From: Streptococcus parasanguinis
Lineage (GTDB): Bacteria; Bacillota; Bacilli; Lactobacillales; Streptococcaceae
Length of the DNA stretch: 64,000 nucleotides
Direction of reading: 5' to 3'
NCBI RefSeq assembly: GCF_016648855.1
Contig: NZ_JACLQU010000002.1
Coordinates: forward strand, 1 to 64,000
In this document: in pieces, positions 46,024 to 54,531 of the stretch
How the letters are laid out: every line of letters begins with the position of its first letter
Position numbering within the stretch: position 1 is the stretch's first letter
Made by a program: the position numbers and the translations under genes
Notes under the pieces: generated by a model
What the model saw: only the letters and a program-made list of their open reading frames with translations
The model's database searches: none
What the model was told of the DNA's origin: nothing

Positions 46024-46878
46024 ATGACTAATCGAGAAAAATTTAAGGCAATTCGTAAGCAAAGAAAACTATCTTTAAAAGCACTTGGAGAAATTGCTGG
46101 TTCTGCCACCAGTATTTCAGATTTTGAAAATGGTCATACAACCCTTTCTAATGATGTTCTATTTCGACTTCTAGGATTTATGTTAGTTGAAATTAATGAA
46201 TTCTTTGAATGGAAAGATTTCCGAGACAAAGATTTTTACCAGCTAACCGAGCAGTTAGAAGAGGCACTGAATAACAAAGATACTCAGATACTTTCCGAAT
46301 TAAAATCATATCTCTATGAGTTATCAGATCAGAAAGGTCAATATATTTACCAAATCATAGCTCGCGTTTTAGAGGTAATCATCTGCGAACTAAAGCAATT
46401 AACCGTTCCTCAAGATACCATTTTTCAACTCACTGACTACTTTATTTCATTAGAGTACTGGACAAATCTTGATGTCGGTCTGCTTGGTAATCTCGTCCCT
46501 TATTTTACATCGGATGCTCTTATAATCTTCACTAATACTATTCTCGAAGATACTCCTCAGTCGCTAAAAAATAACCTAGATCGTATTAAAATTGATACCG
46601 TCCTAAACTGCCTATCTGTTTTTTTAGAACGAAAAGAAAGAAACGCTAGCCGAAAACTTCTGACATTATTATTTAACAAAAATTATCCAACCTATTTTTC
46701 TTTTGAAAAACTATATCTACATGAACTTAAAGCCATATTTGATTATCTTTGGTGTGACAAAGAGGAGGCTTTAAAAATACATCAAACTATACTAGAGACA
46801 ATTAATATTATTCTTAATCCTGAGGCAGTGAAGGAATGGGATGATAACTTTAGAAAAAACACATCTCAACTAGCATAA
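46024..46878 (+). CDS. Rgg/MutR family transcriptional regulator
   Basis: From ATG 46024 it has 284 residues, the normal Rgg length; the longer frame from TTG adds a non-family tail. The N-terminal XRE-type helix-turn-helix is FKAIRKQRKLSLKALGEIAG followed by SATSISDFENGHTTLS (residues 6-42). The rest is the helical repeat domain that binds a short signalling peptide in this family. It is divergent from the ABC gene at 44250 and followed by the ABC gene at 47120, the expected layout for a regulator of both. No SHP peptide gene was identified with confidence. Confidence 0.88.
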   Translation: MTNREKFKAIRKQRKLSLKALGEIAGSATSISDFENGHTTLSNDVLFRLLGFMLVEINEFFEWKDFRDKDFYQLTEQLEEALNNKDTQILSELKSYLYELSDQKGQYIYQIIARVLEVIICELKQLTVPQDTIFQLTDYFISLEYWTNLDVGLLGNLVPYFTSDALIIFTNTILEDTPQSLKNNLDRIKIDTVLNCLSVFLERKERNASRKLLTLLFNKNYPTYFSFEKLYLHELKAIFDYLWCDKEEALKIHQTILETINIILNPEAVKEWDDNFRKNTSQLA

Positions 46879-46947
46879 CTAACTAATTTTATTTCAAATA
46901 GAAAACACTTAGATTTTTTTCGTGATAAGTATTTGACTTTGAAATAA

Positions 46948-47136
46948 ATTTATTCACCTGCTTTACCAACATATACTTTAAAAGATAGCAAAAATTGTAG
47001 TACTTATACAATTGCCAATTATTGCACCCAATGTTCTGGAATTGCCTTATCTGAATCAGGTAATAGCAGAAATTGCTCTGAAATATGTAAAAAAACAGCA
47101 CTAGCAAGGAGTTTCGTCTATGCTTCAATACCTTAA
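46948..47136 (+). pseudogene. Cys-rich reading frame without a start (possible decayed peptide gene)
   Basis: The frame follows TAA 46945-46947 and is open for 62 codons to TAA 47134-47136. It reads YTLKDSKNCSTYTIANYCTQ then CSGIALSESGNSRNCSEICKK. Five Cys and many Ser/Thr are unusual in this AT-rich DNA. It lies between the Rgg gene and an exporter, where a modified-peptide precursor would be expected. There is no Met codon, and an in-frame stop precedes it, so it is either a broken precursor or chance. Confidence 0.3.
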
Positions 47137-48637
47137 GCCTCTGCGCTGGTATCTTTTCTTTAATTTTCTCTTTAGTGGACTGTCCAATATTTGTACTGCT
47201 CTTCTTCCATACTTTACACAAGAGTTAATTCGTGGCAACTATCAAATAGCTTTGTCAGGTTATTGCATCTCAGTTATAGGTTACCTGACTTGCAACTACA
47301 TCCAAATGCGACTTGACTGGAAACAGGCCATTCTCTTTTCGACAAATCTAAAGAACGATTGGTTTCAATCTCTTTTAGGACTTGCCCACCATGATTTCAA
47401 GCAGAAAACAGTCGCAGAATACATTTCTTATCAATCTAATGATCTTGATTCACTGGAAAAAGATTATCTACCTCCACTGATGAGTTTTTTTAAGCAGATT
47501 CTACGAATTTTGATTTATACCATCATTATTACCAGAACGATCAATCCTATAGTGGCACTGATCCTACTGATTTCAACAGCCATCAGTATTCAAATTCCAA
47601 AGATCGTTGGTCAATTGACTGCGAAGCGTAGACAAACCTATCTTGAAAAGCAAGGTGATTATTATCGGACCTTGGAGGATCTATTCCGAGGACATCACCT
47701 AGTTAACAAACTCACTCTACCTCATTTTATAGAGCAACAAAGAAATTCTCTCAAAAACTTGCAGGATAAGTATCTTGGGTATGGTTTGACTAAAATTACA
47801 GGTATTCTCTTGACGGGTATTTCTTTTGAATTCATTAGCCTTATTCTCTTTTCCTATCTAGCTTACTCTCTATATCATCATCAAATTGGTATCCCTGAGG
47901 TGGTTGCAAGTTTTGGTTATATTACAGCCTTCTCAGAACCAATTCAAGAAATCCTTTACGATCTGCAAATGTTGGAGTCGGTAAAACCTGTAATTAAAAG
48001 CTTTCAAACTATTGTTAAGCATCCATCTTCAATTCAGTCACCACAGCCTTCCTTTGAAACGATCACATTGAAGAATCTTTCTAAACAACTTGGGGAATCA
48101 ACATTGAAGATTTCTTTTGCCACCATTCACAAAGGAGATAAGATTGCCCTCATAGGAGAGAACGGATCAGGCAAGAGTAGCCTACTCAATATTTTAAATG
48201 GTACGGATGAGGATTTCCAAGGCGAGATCTTGCTGAATGATCTTCCCCTAAATCAGCTTTGGGGGAGATTTGGCCTGATCTTGCAACAGGAGCATAGCTT
48301 CATCTCTAGTTATGAAAATAATGTTACGCTATTCAATACTTTCCCCGCAGAGTTTAAGGATGCGGAATTCGAAGCAACACCCCCTCAATCCCTGTCAGGT
48401 GGTCAACAACAACGCATGTACCTCAATCGAGAAAAAAACCGCCAGAGTCCATTAGTTATTATGGATGAACCTTTTTCAGCCTTGGATACTCATCAATTCG
48501 AGGCAGAATTGAAAAAAGTACTAGACTTACCGTGTGCTGTCATCATTACTTTACACCGACAGAATGAAGCACTGAAGAACTTTGACCAAGTCTGGGAAAT
48601 TAGATCTGGAGAACTAATCATTGAAAAAAGTAAGTAA
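47120..48637 (+). CDS. ABC exporter (fused), Rgg-locus transporter 2
   Basis: A 505-residue half-transporter. The membrane domain (about 10-290) is followed by an ATPase domain with Walker A IGENGSGKSSLLN, signature SLSGGQQQRMYLNREKN and Walker B LVIMDEPFSALD. The ATPase is shorter than in its partner (44250-45827), with a reduced segment between Walker A and the signature. It is preceded by AAGGAG at 47105-47110. It lies after the Rgg regulator on the same strand. Confidence 0.9.
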   Translation: MLQYLKPLRWYLFFNFLFSGLSNICTALLPYFTQELIRGNYQIALSGYCISVIGYLTCNYIQMRLDWKQAILFSTNLKNDWFQSLLGLAHHDFKQKTVAEYISYQSNDLDSLEKDYLPPLMSFFKQILRILIYTIIITRTINPIVALILLISTAISIQIPKIVGQLTAKRRQTYLEKQGDYYRTLEDLFRGHHLVNKLTLPHFIEQQRNSLKNLQDKYLGYGLTKITGILLTGISFEFISLILFSYLAYSLYHHQIGIPEVVASFGYITAFSEPIQEILYDLQMLESVKPVIKSFQTIVKHPSSIQSPQPSFETITLKNLSKQLGESTLKISFATIHKGDKIALIGENGSGKSSLLNILNGTDEDFQGEILLNDLPLNQLWGRFGLILQQEHSFISSYENNVTLFNTFPAEFKDAEFEATPPQSLSGGQQQRMYLNREKNRQSPLVIMDEPFSALDTHQFEAELKKVLDLPCAVIITLHRQNEALKNFDQVWEIRSGELIIEKSK

Positions 48638-48729
48638 ATTTATATTAACCATAATATAGGATGTACACTGATCTAAGTCGTATTTTCAATTTGTTATCAT
48701 TACATAATTAAATACTTTCATATTATAAC

Positions 48730-48765
48730 AAAACGGCAGGCTAGTAATTTCTAGCTTGCCGTTTT
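48730..48765. terminator. bidirectional terminator between ABC gene and CBASS operon
   Basis: The arms AAAACGGCAGGCTAG and CTAGCTTGCCGTTTT (one mismatch) have A/T tails on both sides. It separates the plus-strand exporter from the minus-strand CBASS operon. Confidence 0.8.
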
Positions 48766-48832
48766 ATTTTTTAAACAGTTCTTATTAAAAATATGATGCT
48801 AATACAAGTCACAAATTGCACAAAATACCTAA

Positions 48833-49687
48833 CTATCTCTCGTATATTATAAACGAATCATTATAGAGTTTTCTTTCATCCATCTGTATAACCGATACTC
48901 TATCAAAACTTGATCTATCTAATGTTAAGAATGAAGTCCCTACTATTTTTTGTGTATTTAAAGGATTTGTTGTCATAAAAAGATTAACCTCTTTATAGGC
49001 GTTAATTACTTTCTGCGTTTCTTCTCGGACTTTACTAACTAATTGAGGATTGTTATATCTGTTACCACTATACTTTTGTTGCGATGAAATTTTTACTGTT
49101 GTATTTTCCAAATAGTTAGCTGCTAATTTTTCTAAAGGAATATCATATGTATCACATACTAATAAATTGACAACTTTATTCTTTTTGTTTTCAATTGGAT
49201 ACTCAACAGTAATTTTTCCTTCAAATTCATCATATTGCATAACAGATGATTCCGATATAAATTCTGAGAAAACTCCATTAATAATAAGTTCAAACTGCAT
49301 TGGTATTGATACACCTATAAGTTGTAACTTTCGATAGCCTAATATATTTGCAGCAACCCACAGTCTTTTATAACAGTTATGAAGATATACAGAATGACCA
49401 TCATTAAATGTTCGCTCTGCATTGTTTTTTCTAAAAATCATTAATAATGAAGTAGATATTAATGAATAAAGAACTATATAAGTAGCGATAGAATTATCAG
49501 GAGTTATTTCAAAAATAGTTCTTGTAAAAAAATTGGTATTTGATATTTTTTCAACTTCAACTAGTGTCAAACTCTTCCCAATCAAATAGCAAATAAGAAT
49601 TGGAAATAGAAAAATTAATACCAATGGTAAATAAAATTTTTGAGACCAAAAAAAGCATTTCTTAAATGATTTATTTTTTAAATTCAT
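48833..49687 (-). CDS. CBASS effector, two-TM protein
   Basis: A 284-residue protein, last in the CBASS operon. Two membrane segments lie near residues 16-36 (YLPLVLIFLFPILICYLIG) and 66-84 (SIATYIVLYSLISTSLLMIF). They are followed by a soluble domain of about 200 residues rich in predicted beta-strands. Membrane effectors with two TM helices and a C-terminal nucleotide-sensing domain (Cap14 SAVED or Cap15 barrel) kill the infected cell by breaking the membrane. This one is longer than Cap15 and lacks motifs I can tie to SAVED, so the class is open. Its start overlaps cap3 by 17 bases. Confidence 0.75.
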   Translation of the reverse strand: MNLKNKSFKKCFFWSQKFYLPLVLIFLFPILICYLIGKSLTLVEVEKISNTNFFTRTIFEITPDNSIATYIVLYSLISTSLLMIFRKNNAERTFNDGHSVYLHNCYKRLWVAANILGYRKLQLIGVSIPMQFELIINGVFSEFISESSVMQYDEFEGKITVEYPIENKKNKVVNLLVCDTYDIPLEKLAANYLENTTVKISSQQKYSGNRYNNPQLVSKVREETQKVINAYKEVNLFMTTNPLNTQKIVGTSFLTLDRSSFDRVSVIQMDERKLYNDSFIIYER

Positions 49688-50159
49688 ACGTATTCAATAC
49701 ATCCTTAAAATAGATTAGAGTGGATTGCCACTCATTTGATTCCCTAAAGTAGAATCTCCCAGCCTGAAGCCCAATTATCAAGAAGAATAATCTATCATCA
49801 TTATCTGAGATAATTTTTTCCCATGATTGAATGTCAACAATAGATGCAGTAGGTATATCTTCAGGATGGGTATGCCATTCTCCAATTAAACTTATGAAAC
49901 CTGAACTTTTACCAAAATAATCATCTGCAAATTTCTGGTGGTTTGGAGAAGTCTTTGAGAATTTATATCTACTTCTTACATCATTATCCTGTGGTCTTGA
50001 AAAATTTATAATAATTATCGAATTATTTAAAAGTCTCTTACCAACAAAAATACCACCTGCTTCAGGTTCAAAACCCAGTTGCCTAAACTCTAGTAATGAA
50101 TTTAAAATATCAGATGGTATTACAATTTGATATTTATTATTCAGATTTACATATATCAA
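49671..50159 (-). CDS. cap3: CBASS Cap3, JAB/JAMM isopeptidase
   Basis: A 162-residue protein with a complete JAMM zinc-protease signature: Glu33 in EAGGIFVG, His96 and His98 in EWHTHPED, then Ser106 and Asp109 in SIVDI. In type II CBASS it cleaves the bond that Cap2 forms between the cyclase C-terminus and its target, and so limits cyclase activation. It overlaps cap2 by 23 bases and the effector gene by 17, so the operon is tightly coupled. Confidence 0.92.
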   Translation of the reverse strand: MIYVNLNNKYQIVIPSDILNSLLEFRQLGFEPEAGGIFVGKRLLNNSIIIINFSRPQDNDVRSRYKFSKTSPNHQKFADDYFGKSSGFISLIGEWHTHPEDIPTASIVDIQSWEKIISDNDDRLFFLIIGLQAGRFYFRESNEWQSTLIYFKDVLNTYEFKK

Positions 50160-51903
50160 CTTTATACTCTCCGTTACACTCTGGACAAGATGTATTTGTT
50201 CTTAAAGCAACATTTAATAAATCACTATTTTTTAAACAATTGTAGTATCGAACACTATACGTAAACCCTTCTTTTCCAAACTGTTTATCTGAACCAATTT
50301 CTGATACTAATCTGTTTTCAGAAGAAAATTCCCCAGACAAGTACTGTAAATATACTTCTATAGCTTTATTTGCCAAAGAACTAGGCGCAATAACATTATA
50401 AGGAATAAATGAAGAATAACAGCTAGCTAGACGCTTTTCAAATATTTGATTTTTCTCTGCAAAAGAGGCTCTATTATTAACAAGATGCCCATCTTCATAA
50501 TTCATACACATATAGCATCCGATATTTTGTGGAGAAACTAGTAGGTTATGATACCCAACTCCATATGGATCTAACCAGCAATACAATACCGTTTTTCCAA
50601 TCTTTCTGAAAAAATGATTAATTTCAAAATTAGTTTTAGTATCTCCGACACAAGAAAAAACAAAATCATATTCACAAAATAAATTTGGATTCTTCCGAAC
50701 TATTTCTTGAAATCGGATACCCTCACATTCAATTTCTAAATCAGGATTTTCTTTTTTCAATCTATCTTCTAAAGCGTCTACTTTTTGAATATTATCTATT
50801 ATACTATCCATACCTAAGTAGTGTCTTGAAATGTTATCGACCGTTAAAAAATCAGGATCTATTAAAAGAAGTTTCTCTATACCCATTTTAGATAAATTGT
50901 TTGCAACAAATGATCCTACAGATCCAAGTCCAATAATGACTACTTTTTTATTCAGAAAATCATATTCTTGGGATGTCCTACTCACTCTATACTCCTTGTC
51001 GAATCTTGTAACATATACTGGAGTAATCTTGAAACTCCCATTTTTTGATTTCTTAGCCTTAGAACCAATTCTTTTTCTATCTTTATTTTTTTGTGGTACT
51101 TTATTATCAATTTTAAATGGATATTTGGAAGTCCCAGACTCAAAACTCGCACCAAACAAAACATAATCATTATCAGATATAGGAAGTGATAAAATTAATA
51201 TGAATGACTTTCGTTTCGTTTTACACCACTTTTGGAAGCGGCGTCTAACCCCCGAAGATAGATTTCCTGTAATCAATTTCTTAAATGTTGCTTCTGTTAG
51301 TTCATTCAGGGGATTAGGAGGAATCACAGAATTCGAATCTTTAAGTGGAAGTATATAAACATCTCTGCTTTTTTTAGATTGTGGCGCGACACTCTCTTTA
51401 AGTTGTGAACCATAATTAAAAAGATGGTATTTCTGATTCGACAGGACTAATTCATGTTTCTCAAATGTACTGACCCTAGATAAATAACTTTGAATATCTA
51501 TATATTTTGTTTTTGACTTCAAACAACTGATATGCCAATATGACAAAAACTCTTTCCTGAGGTCTTCGGTCATTTTGGGTGTATCCCAACTATCCAGTAA
51601 TTCCTTTACTTTTTCACAGCAATCTTTCAATAATCCACTTGGATTGTTAAAGTCCCAAATTAAATTATCATCTGAAATATAACACAATTTCCCTTCGGAA
51701 CCGACATGACTATACCATTTATTAAAATCCATATAATTTGAAAGGTATATTTCCGGAAGTGAATGGGGAAAGTCATTAGAAACGATAATTTTTAAGGTAA
51801 ATTTTTTGTATTGATAAAAATAGCATTCCTTATCTTCGGACTCCAAGCTCTCTAAAGGTATTTCGTCAAAGTACATCTGGAATATTTCTTCTTTTTCTAA
51901 CAT
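50137..51903 (-). CDS. cap2: CBASS Cap2, fused E2-E1 conjugating enzyme
   Basis: A 588-residue protein. The N-terminal E2-like domain has FPHSLPEIYLS and the active Cys74 in GKLCYI. The C-terminal ThiF/E1 domain has the nucleotide loop VVIIGLGSVGSFVANNL (about 315-331), the aspartate segment LLLIDPDFLTVDNISRHYLG, and a likely catalytic Cys in RLASCYSSFIP. Zinc-type Cys pairs occur in CYMCM and CPEC near the end. It conjugates the CD-NTase C-terminus to an unknown target to prime signal synthesis. ATG 51903 lies 8 bases after the cyclase stop. Confidence 0.92.
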   Translation of the reverse strand: MLEKEEIFQMYFDEIPLESLESEDKECYFYQYKKFTLKIIVSNDFPHSLPEIYLSNYMDFNKWYSHVGSEGKLCYISDDNLIWDFNNPSGLLKDCCEKVKELLDSWDTPKMTEDLRKEFLSYWHISCLKSKTKYIDIQSYLSRVSTFEKHELVLSNQKYHLFNYGSQLKESVAPQSKKSRDVYILPLKDSNSVIPPNPLNELTEATFKKLITGNLSSGVRRRFQKWCKTKRKSFILILSLPISDNDYVLFGASFESGTSKYPFKIDNKVPQKNKDRKRIGSKAKKSKNGSFKITPVYVTRFDKEYRVSRTSQEYDFLNKKVVIIGLGSVGSFVANNLSKMGIEKLLLIDPDFLTVDNISRHYLGMDSIIDNIQKVDALEDRLKKENPDLEIECEGIRFQEIVRKNPNLFCEYDFVFSCVGDTKTNFEINHFFRKIGKTVLYCWLDPYGVGYHNLLVSPQNIGCYMCMNYEDGHLVNNRASFAEKNQIFEKRLASCYSSFIPYNVIAPSSLANKAIEVYLQYLSGEFSSENRLVSEIGSDKQFGKEGFTYSVRYYNCLKNSDLLNVALRTNTSCPECNGEYKVDICKSE

Positions 51904-51911
51904 ACGCGCCT

Positions 51912-52934
51912 CTAAGCACTTGGATAATCACTGATTATAGCCCGAGTTCCAAAGTTTTCTGCTGTCTCTTTTTGTTCAATAATAGGAAAATCATCACCAA
52001 ACTGTTTACTCAATATTTTTGTAGAGTCACTTAAATCAGTAGAATCTATTGCCTCATCTAGTGAGTCTCTTAATTTTTCTAATTTATTCTTAAAGGCTTC
52101 CATTTGTATATTTGATACCCTTTCATATACATCAGTATACGGCTTAACAGGTAAGGAAACCTCTAATCTCGGATAAAATAAGTTTCTATCAACATCATAT
52201 GTATCCGAAAACGAATTAATCATAGTATTTACTAAATTTCTTAAAGCTGAAATATCATCATAAGTAGCGTTCCCAGATAAATAGTCTACTTTTTTGCTTA
52301 CAGAAAAATTATTGACAGCAAATACTGAAATACCAATACCAGTTGGTTTGTTATCCTGATTCTTAAATTTTATATCTTTCCATCTTTTTAAATAGCGAAT
52401 TACTCTCCGAAATTGGTTTCGGTCTTCTGAGTTTTCCATAGCATTATTTATTTTTTCCGTTAATTCTACAGGGTCTGCTTCCTCCCACTTAATATTTTCT
52501 TCTTTACTATTAAGCTTACCTCTAGCCAAAAAATAATTATCATTTTCAATACAATACACCGCAATATCGATATGAACATTATCTTTAGGAAATGATACCG
52601 TGACACATGGATTTTTTACTTTAACATTATTTTCTCCAAATTTAGAAACTAATGTATTAAAAATAATTTTCTTTATCTCTTTTGGAGTATTTGAATTTCT
52701 ATCAATTTCAAATCTCAAACCTCTATCTAAATCGTAATCCCCATCCTCTAATGGTAAAATCCCCGTGAAAGTTGAGTAACTCCCTTGATTAAAAAAACTC
52801 TTTTCAAATTCTGAAACACCTTTATTTATTGCTTCTTCAACTTCTTTACGTTTATCAATTAATACCTTTTTATCGTCAGCATCTAGCTTAATGGTATCGT
52901 GAAATTTAATAAACTGTGACTGCAAAGTATCCAT
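51912..52934 (-). CDS. CBASS CD-NTase (cyclic-oligonucleotide synthase)
   Basis: A 340-residue SMODS-type nucleotidyltransferase. The GS motif at residues 51-52 (NQGSYSTFTG), the acidic pair in EDGDYDLDRG (residues 64-72) and the third Asp in VHIDIAVY (Asp123) are the pol-beta catalytic set. On phage infection it makes a cyclic di- or tri-nucleotide that activates the effector; the product cannot be told from sequence. The C-terminus ENFGTRAIISDYPSA is the likely Cap2 conjugation tail. It is the first gene of the operon, with AAGGAGGAG before ATG 52934. Confidence 0.93.
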   Translation of the reverse strand: MDTLQSQFIKFHDTIKLDADDKKVLIDKRKEVEEAINKGVSEFEKSFFNQGSYSTFTGILPLEDGDYDLDRGLRFEIDRNSNTPKEIKKIIFNTLVSKFGENNVKVKNPCVTVSFPKDNVHIDIAVYCIENDNYFLARGKLNSKEENIKWEEADPVELTEKINNAMENSEDRNQFRRVIRYLKRWKDIKFKNQDNKPTGIGISVFAVNNFSVSKKVDYLSGNATYDDISALRNLVNTMINSFSDTYDVDRNLFYPRLEVSLPVKPYTDVYERVSNIQMEAFKNKLEKLRDSLDEAIDSTDLSDSTKILSKQFGDDFPIIEQKETAENFGTRAIISDYPSA

Positions 52935-52972
52935 AAGCTCCTCCTTAAAGTATTTTATTAAATCTACTCTTA

Positions 52973-52981
52973 ATTATATCA
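52973..52981 (-). promoter_or_regulatory. -10 of the CBASS promoter
   Basis: The minus strand reads TGATATAAT (extended -10; hexamer 52978-52973), 39 bases before the CD-NTase ATG. No good -35 is visible. Confidence 0.5.
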
Positions 52982-53066
52982 TTCTATGTAGTAGTATTTG
53001 TTGAATATCCATTTATAAACTAATTAAGTATATAGTTGAGTATGATTTTAAATTAAACTATTATGA

Positions 53067-53828
53067 CTATTCCTCACCCAACTCCCTCAACCGTTCCTGT
53101 CCCAACTTCAACATCTCTTCCTCCACCTTACTCCATTTTCCGAAGAGGCATTCTTGTAAAACTTCTGCTGCTGATATTTCATCTACTTGCGAATCATAAA
53201 CACACGATTGATCTCTTTGATAAATTTGAATTTGATTAAAAATTTTGTCATTTTCTAACTCTCGTAAGTTATCAACTAAATGTTCTACAATTCCATCATG
53301 GTGCTCTTTGGGAGTTGCTCTCGCTTGACTAGGATCTATAGCATGGAGCTCCTCATAACGTATCAAGGTACTGAGATAGGACAATTCTGGCTTGGTCGCA
53401 ATCAGTGCAAGTGAGACTTGATATCCTCTAGTTGCCAATAATTGGGCTGTTTTTCGGGGAACTTCTGTTGTTCTCAAGGTCCCCTCGATTAATAAATGAT
53501 AACCTTTTTTACTCAACTTATCTACAAGATATTCAACCATTTGTCCCGCGAATACTTTGGTATAATCCACACTATCTTTGCCATATTTTTCCTGTAGGCC
53601 ATGGTAGTTCGGATGAAGAGAGCGATAACTATCTCCATCAATGATAATGATATTACCTTGAAATTCCCTTTGTTTAATACGATGAATCGTTGTTTTCCCA
53701 GCACCACTCTGTCCACCGAGCAAAATAGCCTCAGGATGAGATGAGGTTGTTTTCCCACGAGTTAAAGAACGAACGAGTCGTTTGGAGGCTTGTTCAAACT
53801 TATCTTGACTAAATTCTTCTAGTTTCAT
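53067..53828 (-). CDS. pezT: PezT, zeta-family toxin kinase
   Basis: The 253-residue toxin phosphorylates UDP-N-acetylglucosamine and blocks cell-wall synthesis. Walker A is GQSGAGKTT (residues 39-47). The substrate/catalytic segment IIIIDGDSYRSLHPNY and the LIEGTLRTTEVPRKTAQLL block are typical. It starts on the last base of pezA, as in known pezAT operons. It would stabilise the element. No interrupting mutation is visible. Confidence 0.93.
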   Translation of the reverse strand: MKLEEFSQDKFEQASKRLVRSLTRGKTTSSHPEAILLGGQSGAGKTTIHRIKQREFQGNIIIIDGDSYRSLHPNYHGLQEKYGKDSVDYTKVFAGQMVEYLVDKLSKKGYHLLIEGTLRTTEVPRKTAQLLATRGYQVSLALIATKPELSYLSTLIRYEELHAIDPSQARATPKEHHDGIVEHLVDNLRELENDKIFNQIQIYQRDQSCVYDSQVDEISAAEVLQECLFGKWSKVEEEMLKLGQERLRELGEE

Positions 53829-54304
53829 TAAGCCACCACCAGATGAGTAGCTTGTTCTAGCATACGTTCAATACCATCCAAATAGCCATTAAATCGCTCT
53901 ATATCCTCAAAAGTTGAAACAAGATAAATCCTCGTATTAATCAAATCAGACAAATCATCGCTCATTAGAACCCAAGGATTCGAAGTATCATCAAATGCAA
54001 TTCCTTGTTCATCTTGAAAACGATAAAGTTGCGCTAAGATATTCGCCCCTCGTTCTTTAATCACTTCAATTTTCAGAGTTAACTGATAATCTTCTACTGG
54101 TGTGAGCATTTTTTCCTCTCCTACGATATCGATATAAGAAACATTAAATTTCTTACAGATACGATCTATTAATTCTGTCGAAACTCGACTTGTCCCATTT
54201 TCATAACGACTCAGAGTATTTCTAGAGATACCAACAATCTTTGCAAATTCAGGCTGCGTTAATTTATGTGTTTTACGTAACGTTTTTATATTTTCTCCAA
54301 TCAT
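53828..54304 (-). CDS. pezA: PezA antitoxin
   Basis: From ATG 54304 (MIGENIKTLRKTHKLTQPEF), with AGGAGGAG before it, it has 158 residues, the known PezA length; the longer frame runs through the operator. The N-terminal HTH is residues 4-57 (AKIVGISRNTLSRYENGTSR). The C-terminal helical part binds and silences PezT. It represses its own operon through the palindrome at 54350-54371. Confidence 0.93.
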   Translation of the reverse strand: MIGENIKTLRKTHKLTQPEFAKIVGISRNTLSRYENGTSRVSTELIDRICKKFNVSYIDIVGEEKMLTPVEDYQLTLKIEVIKERGANILAQLYRFQDEQGIAFDDTSNPWVLMSDDLSDLINTRIYLVSTFEDIERFNGYLDGIERMLEQATHLVVA

Positions 54305-54329
54305 GTAACTCCTCCTTTTATTTATTTCT

Positions 54330-54371
54330 ATTATAGCACAAAATAGAGAAACGCACCATTTTTGGTGCGTT
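54330..54371 (-). promoter_or_regulatory. pezAT promoter and operator palindrome
   Basis: On the minus strand an extended -10 TGCTATAAT (hexamer 54335-54330) lies below a perfect palindrome AACGCACC-ATTTTT-GGTGCGTT (54350-54371) that covers the -35 region. This is the expected layout for PezA autorepression. Confidence 0.75.
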
Positions 54372-54372
54372 G

Positions 54373-54513
54373 ATGCCGATAGATAGAATGCCACATATTC
54401 AGTTATTGAAGAAAGAGTATTATGAGGCTGTTCAAAAAGTCTTTGAGAATGAAAACTACAATCGAAAACATATTGGAGGTAGGAATTTATGGTATACTAG
54501 TGATAATAAATAG
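54373..54513 (+). pseudogene. short reading frame, probable gene fragment
   Basis: Forty-six codons from ATG 54373 to TAG 54511-54513: MPIDRMPHIQLLKKEYYEAV, then QKVFENENYNRKHIGGRNL. It has protein-like composition but no ribosome site, and its stop falls inside the 29-bp inverted repeat. It is probably the end of a gene lost at this junction. The family is not recognised. Confidence 0.35.
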
Positions 54514-54528
54514 TTATCGGTAGGAGAA
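54500..54528 (+). repeat. 29-bp inverted repeat, left copy (leader of ATP-grasp gene)
   Basis: The perfect 29-base sequence starts GTGATAATAAATAGTTATC and ends in GGTAGGAGAA, including the ribosome site of the gene starting at 54532. The exact reverse complement lies at 57768-57796 before the opposing NTPase gene. The repeat holds a GATAA-N7-TTATC dyad. A -10 (TATACT, 54493-54498, extended TGG) lies just outside the repeat. Confidence 0.9.
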
Positions 54529-54531
54529 ACT

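Noticed and set aside
46889..47221. 110-codon minus-strand frame opposite the Rgg-ABC spacer
   Set aside because: It is the complement of the Cys-rich frame and the exporter start. It has no ribosome site and its composition (Phe, Tyr, Asn, Lys-rich) looks non-coding.
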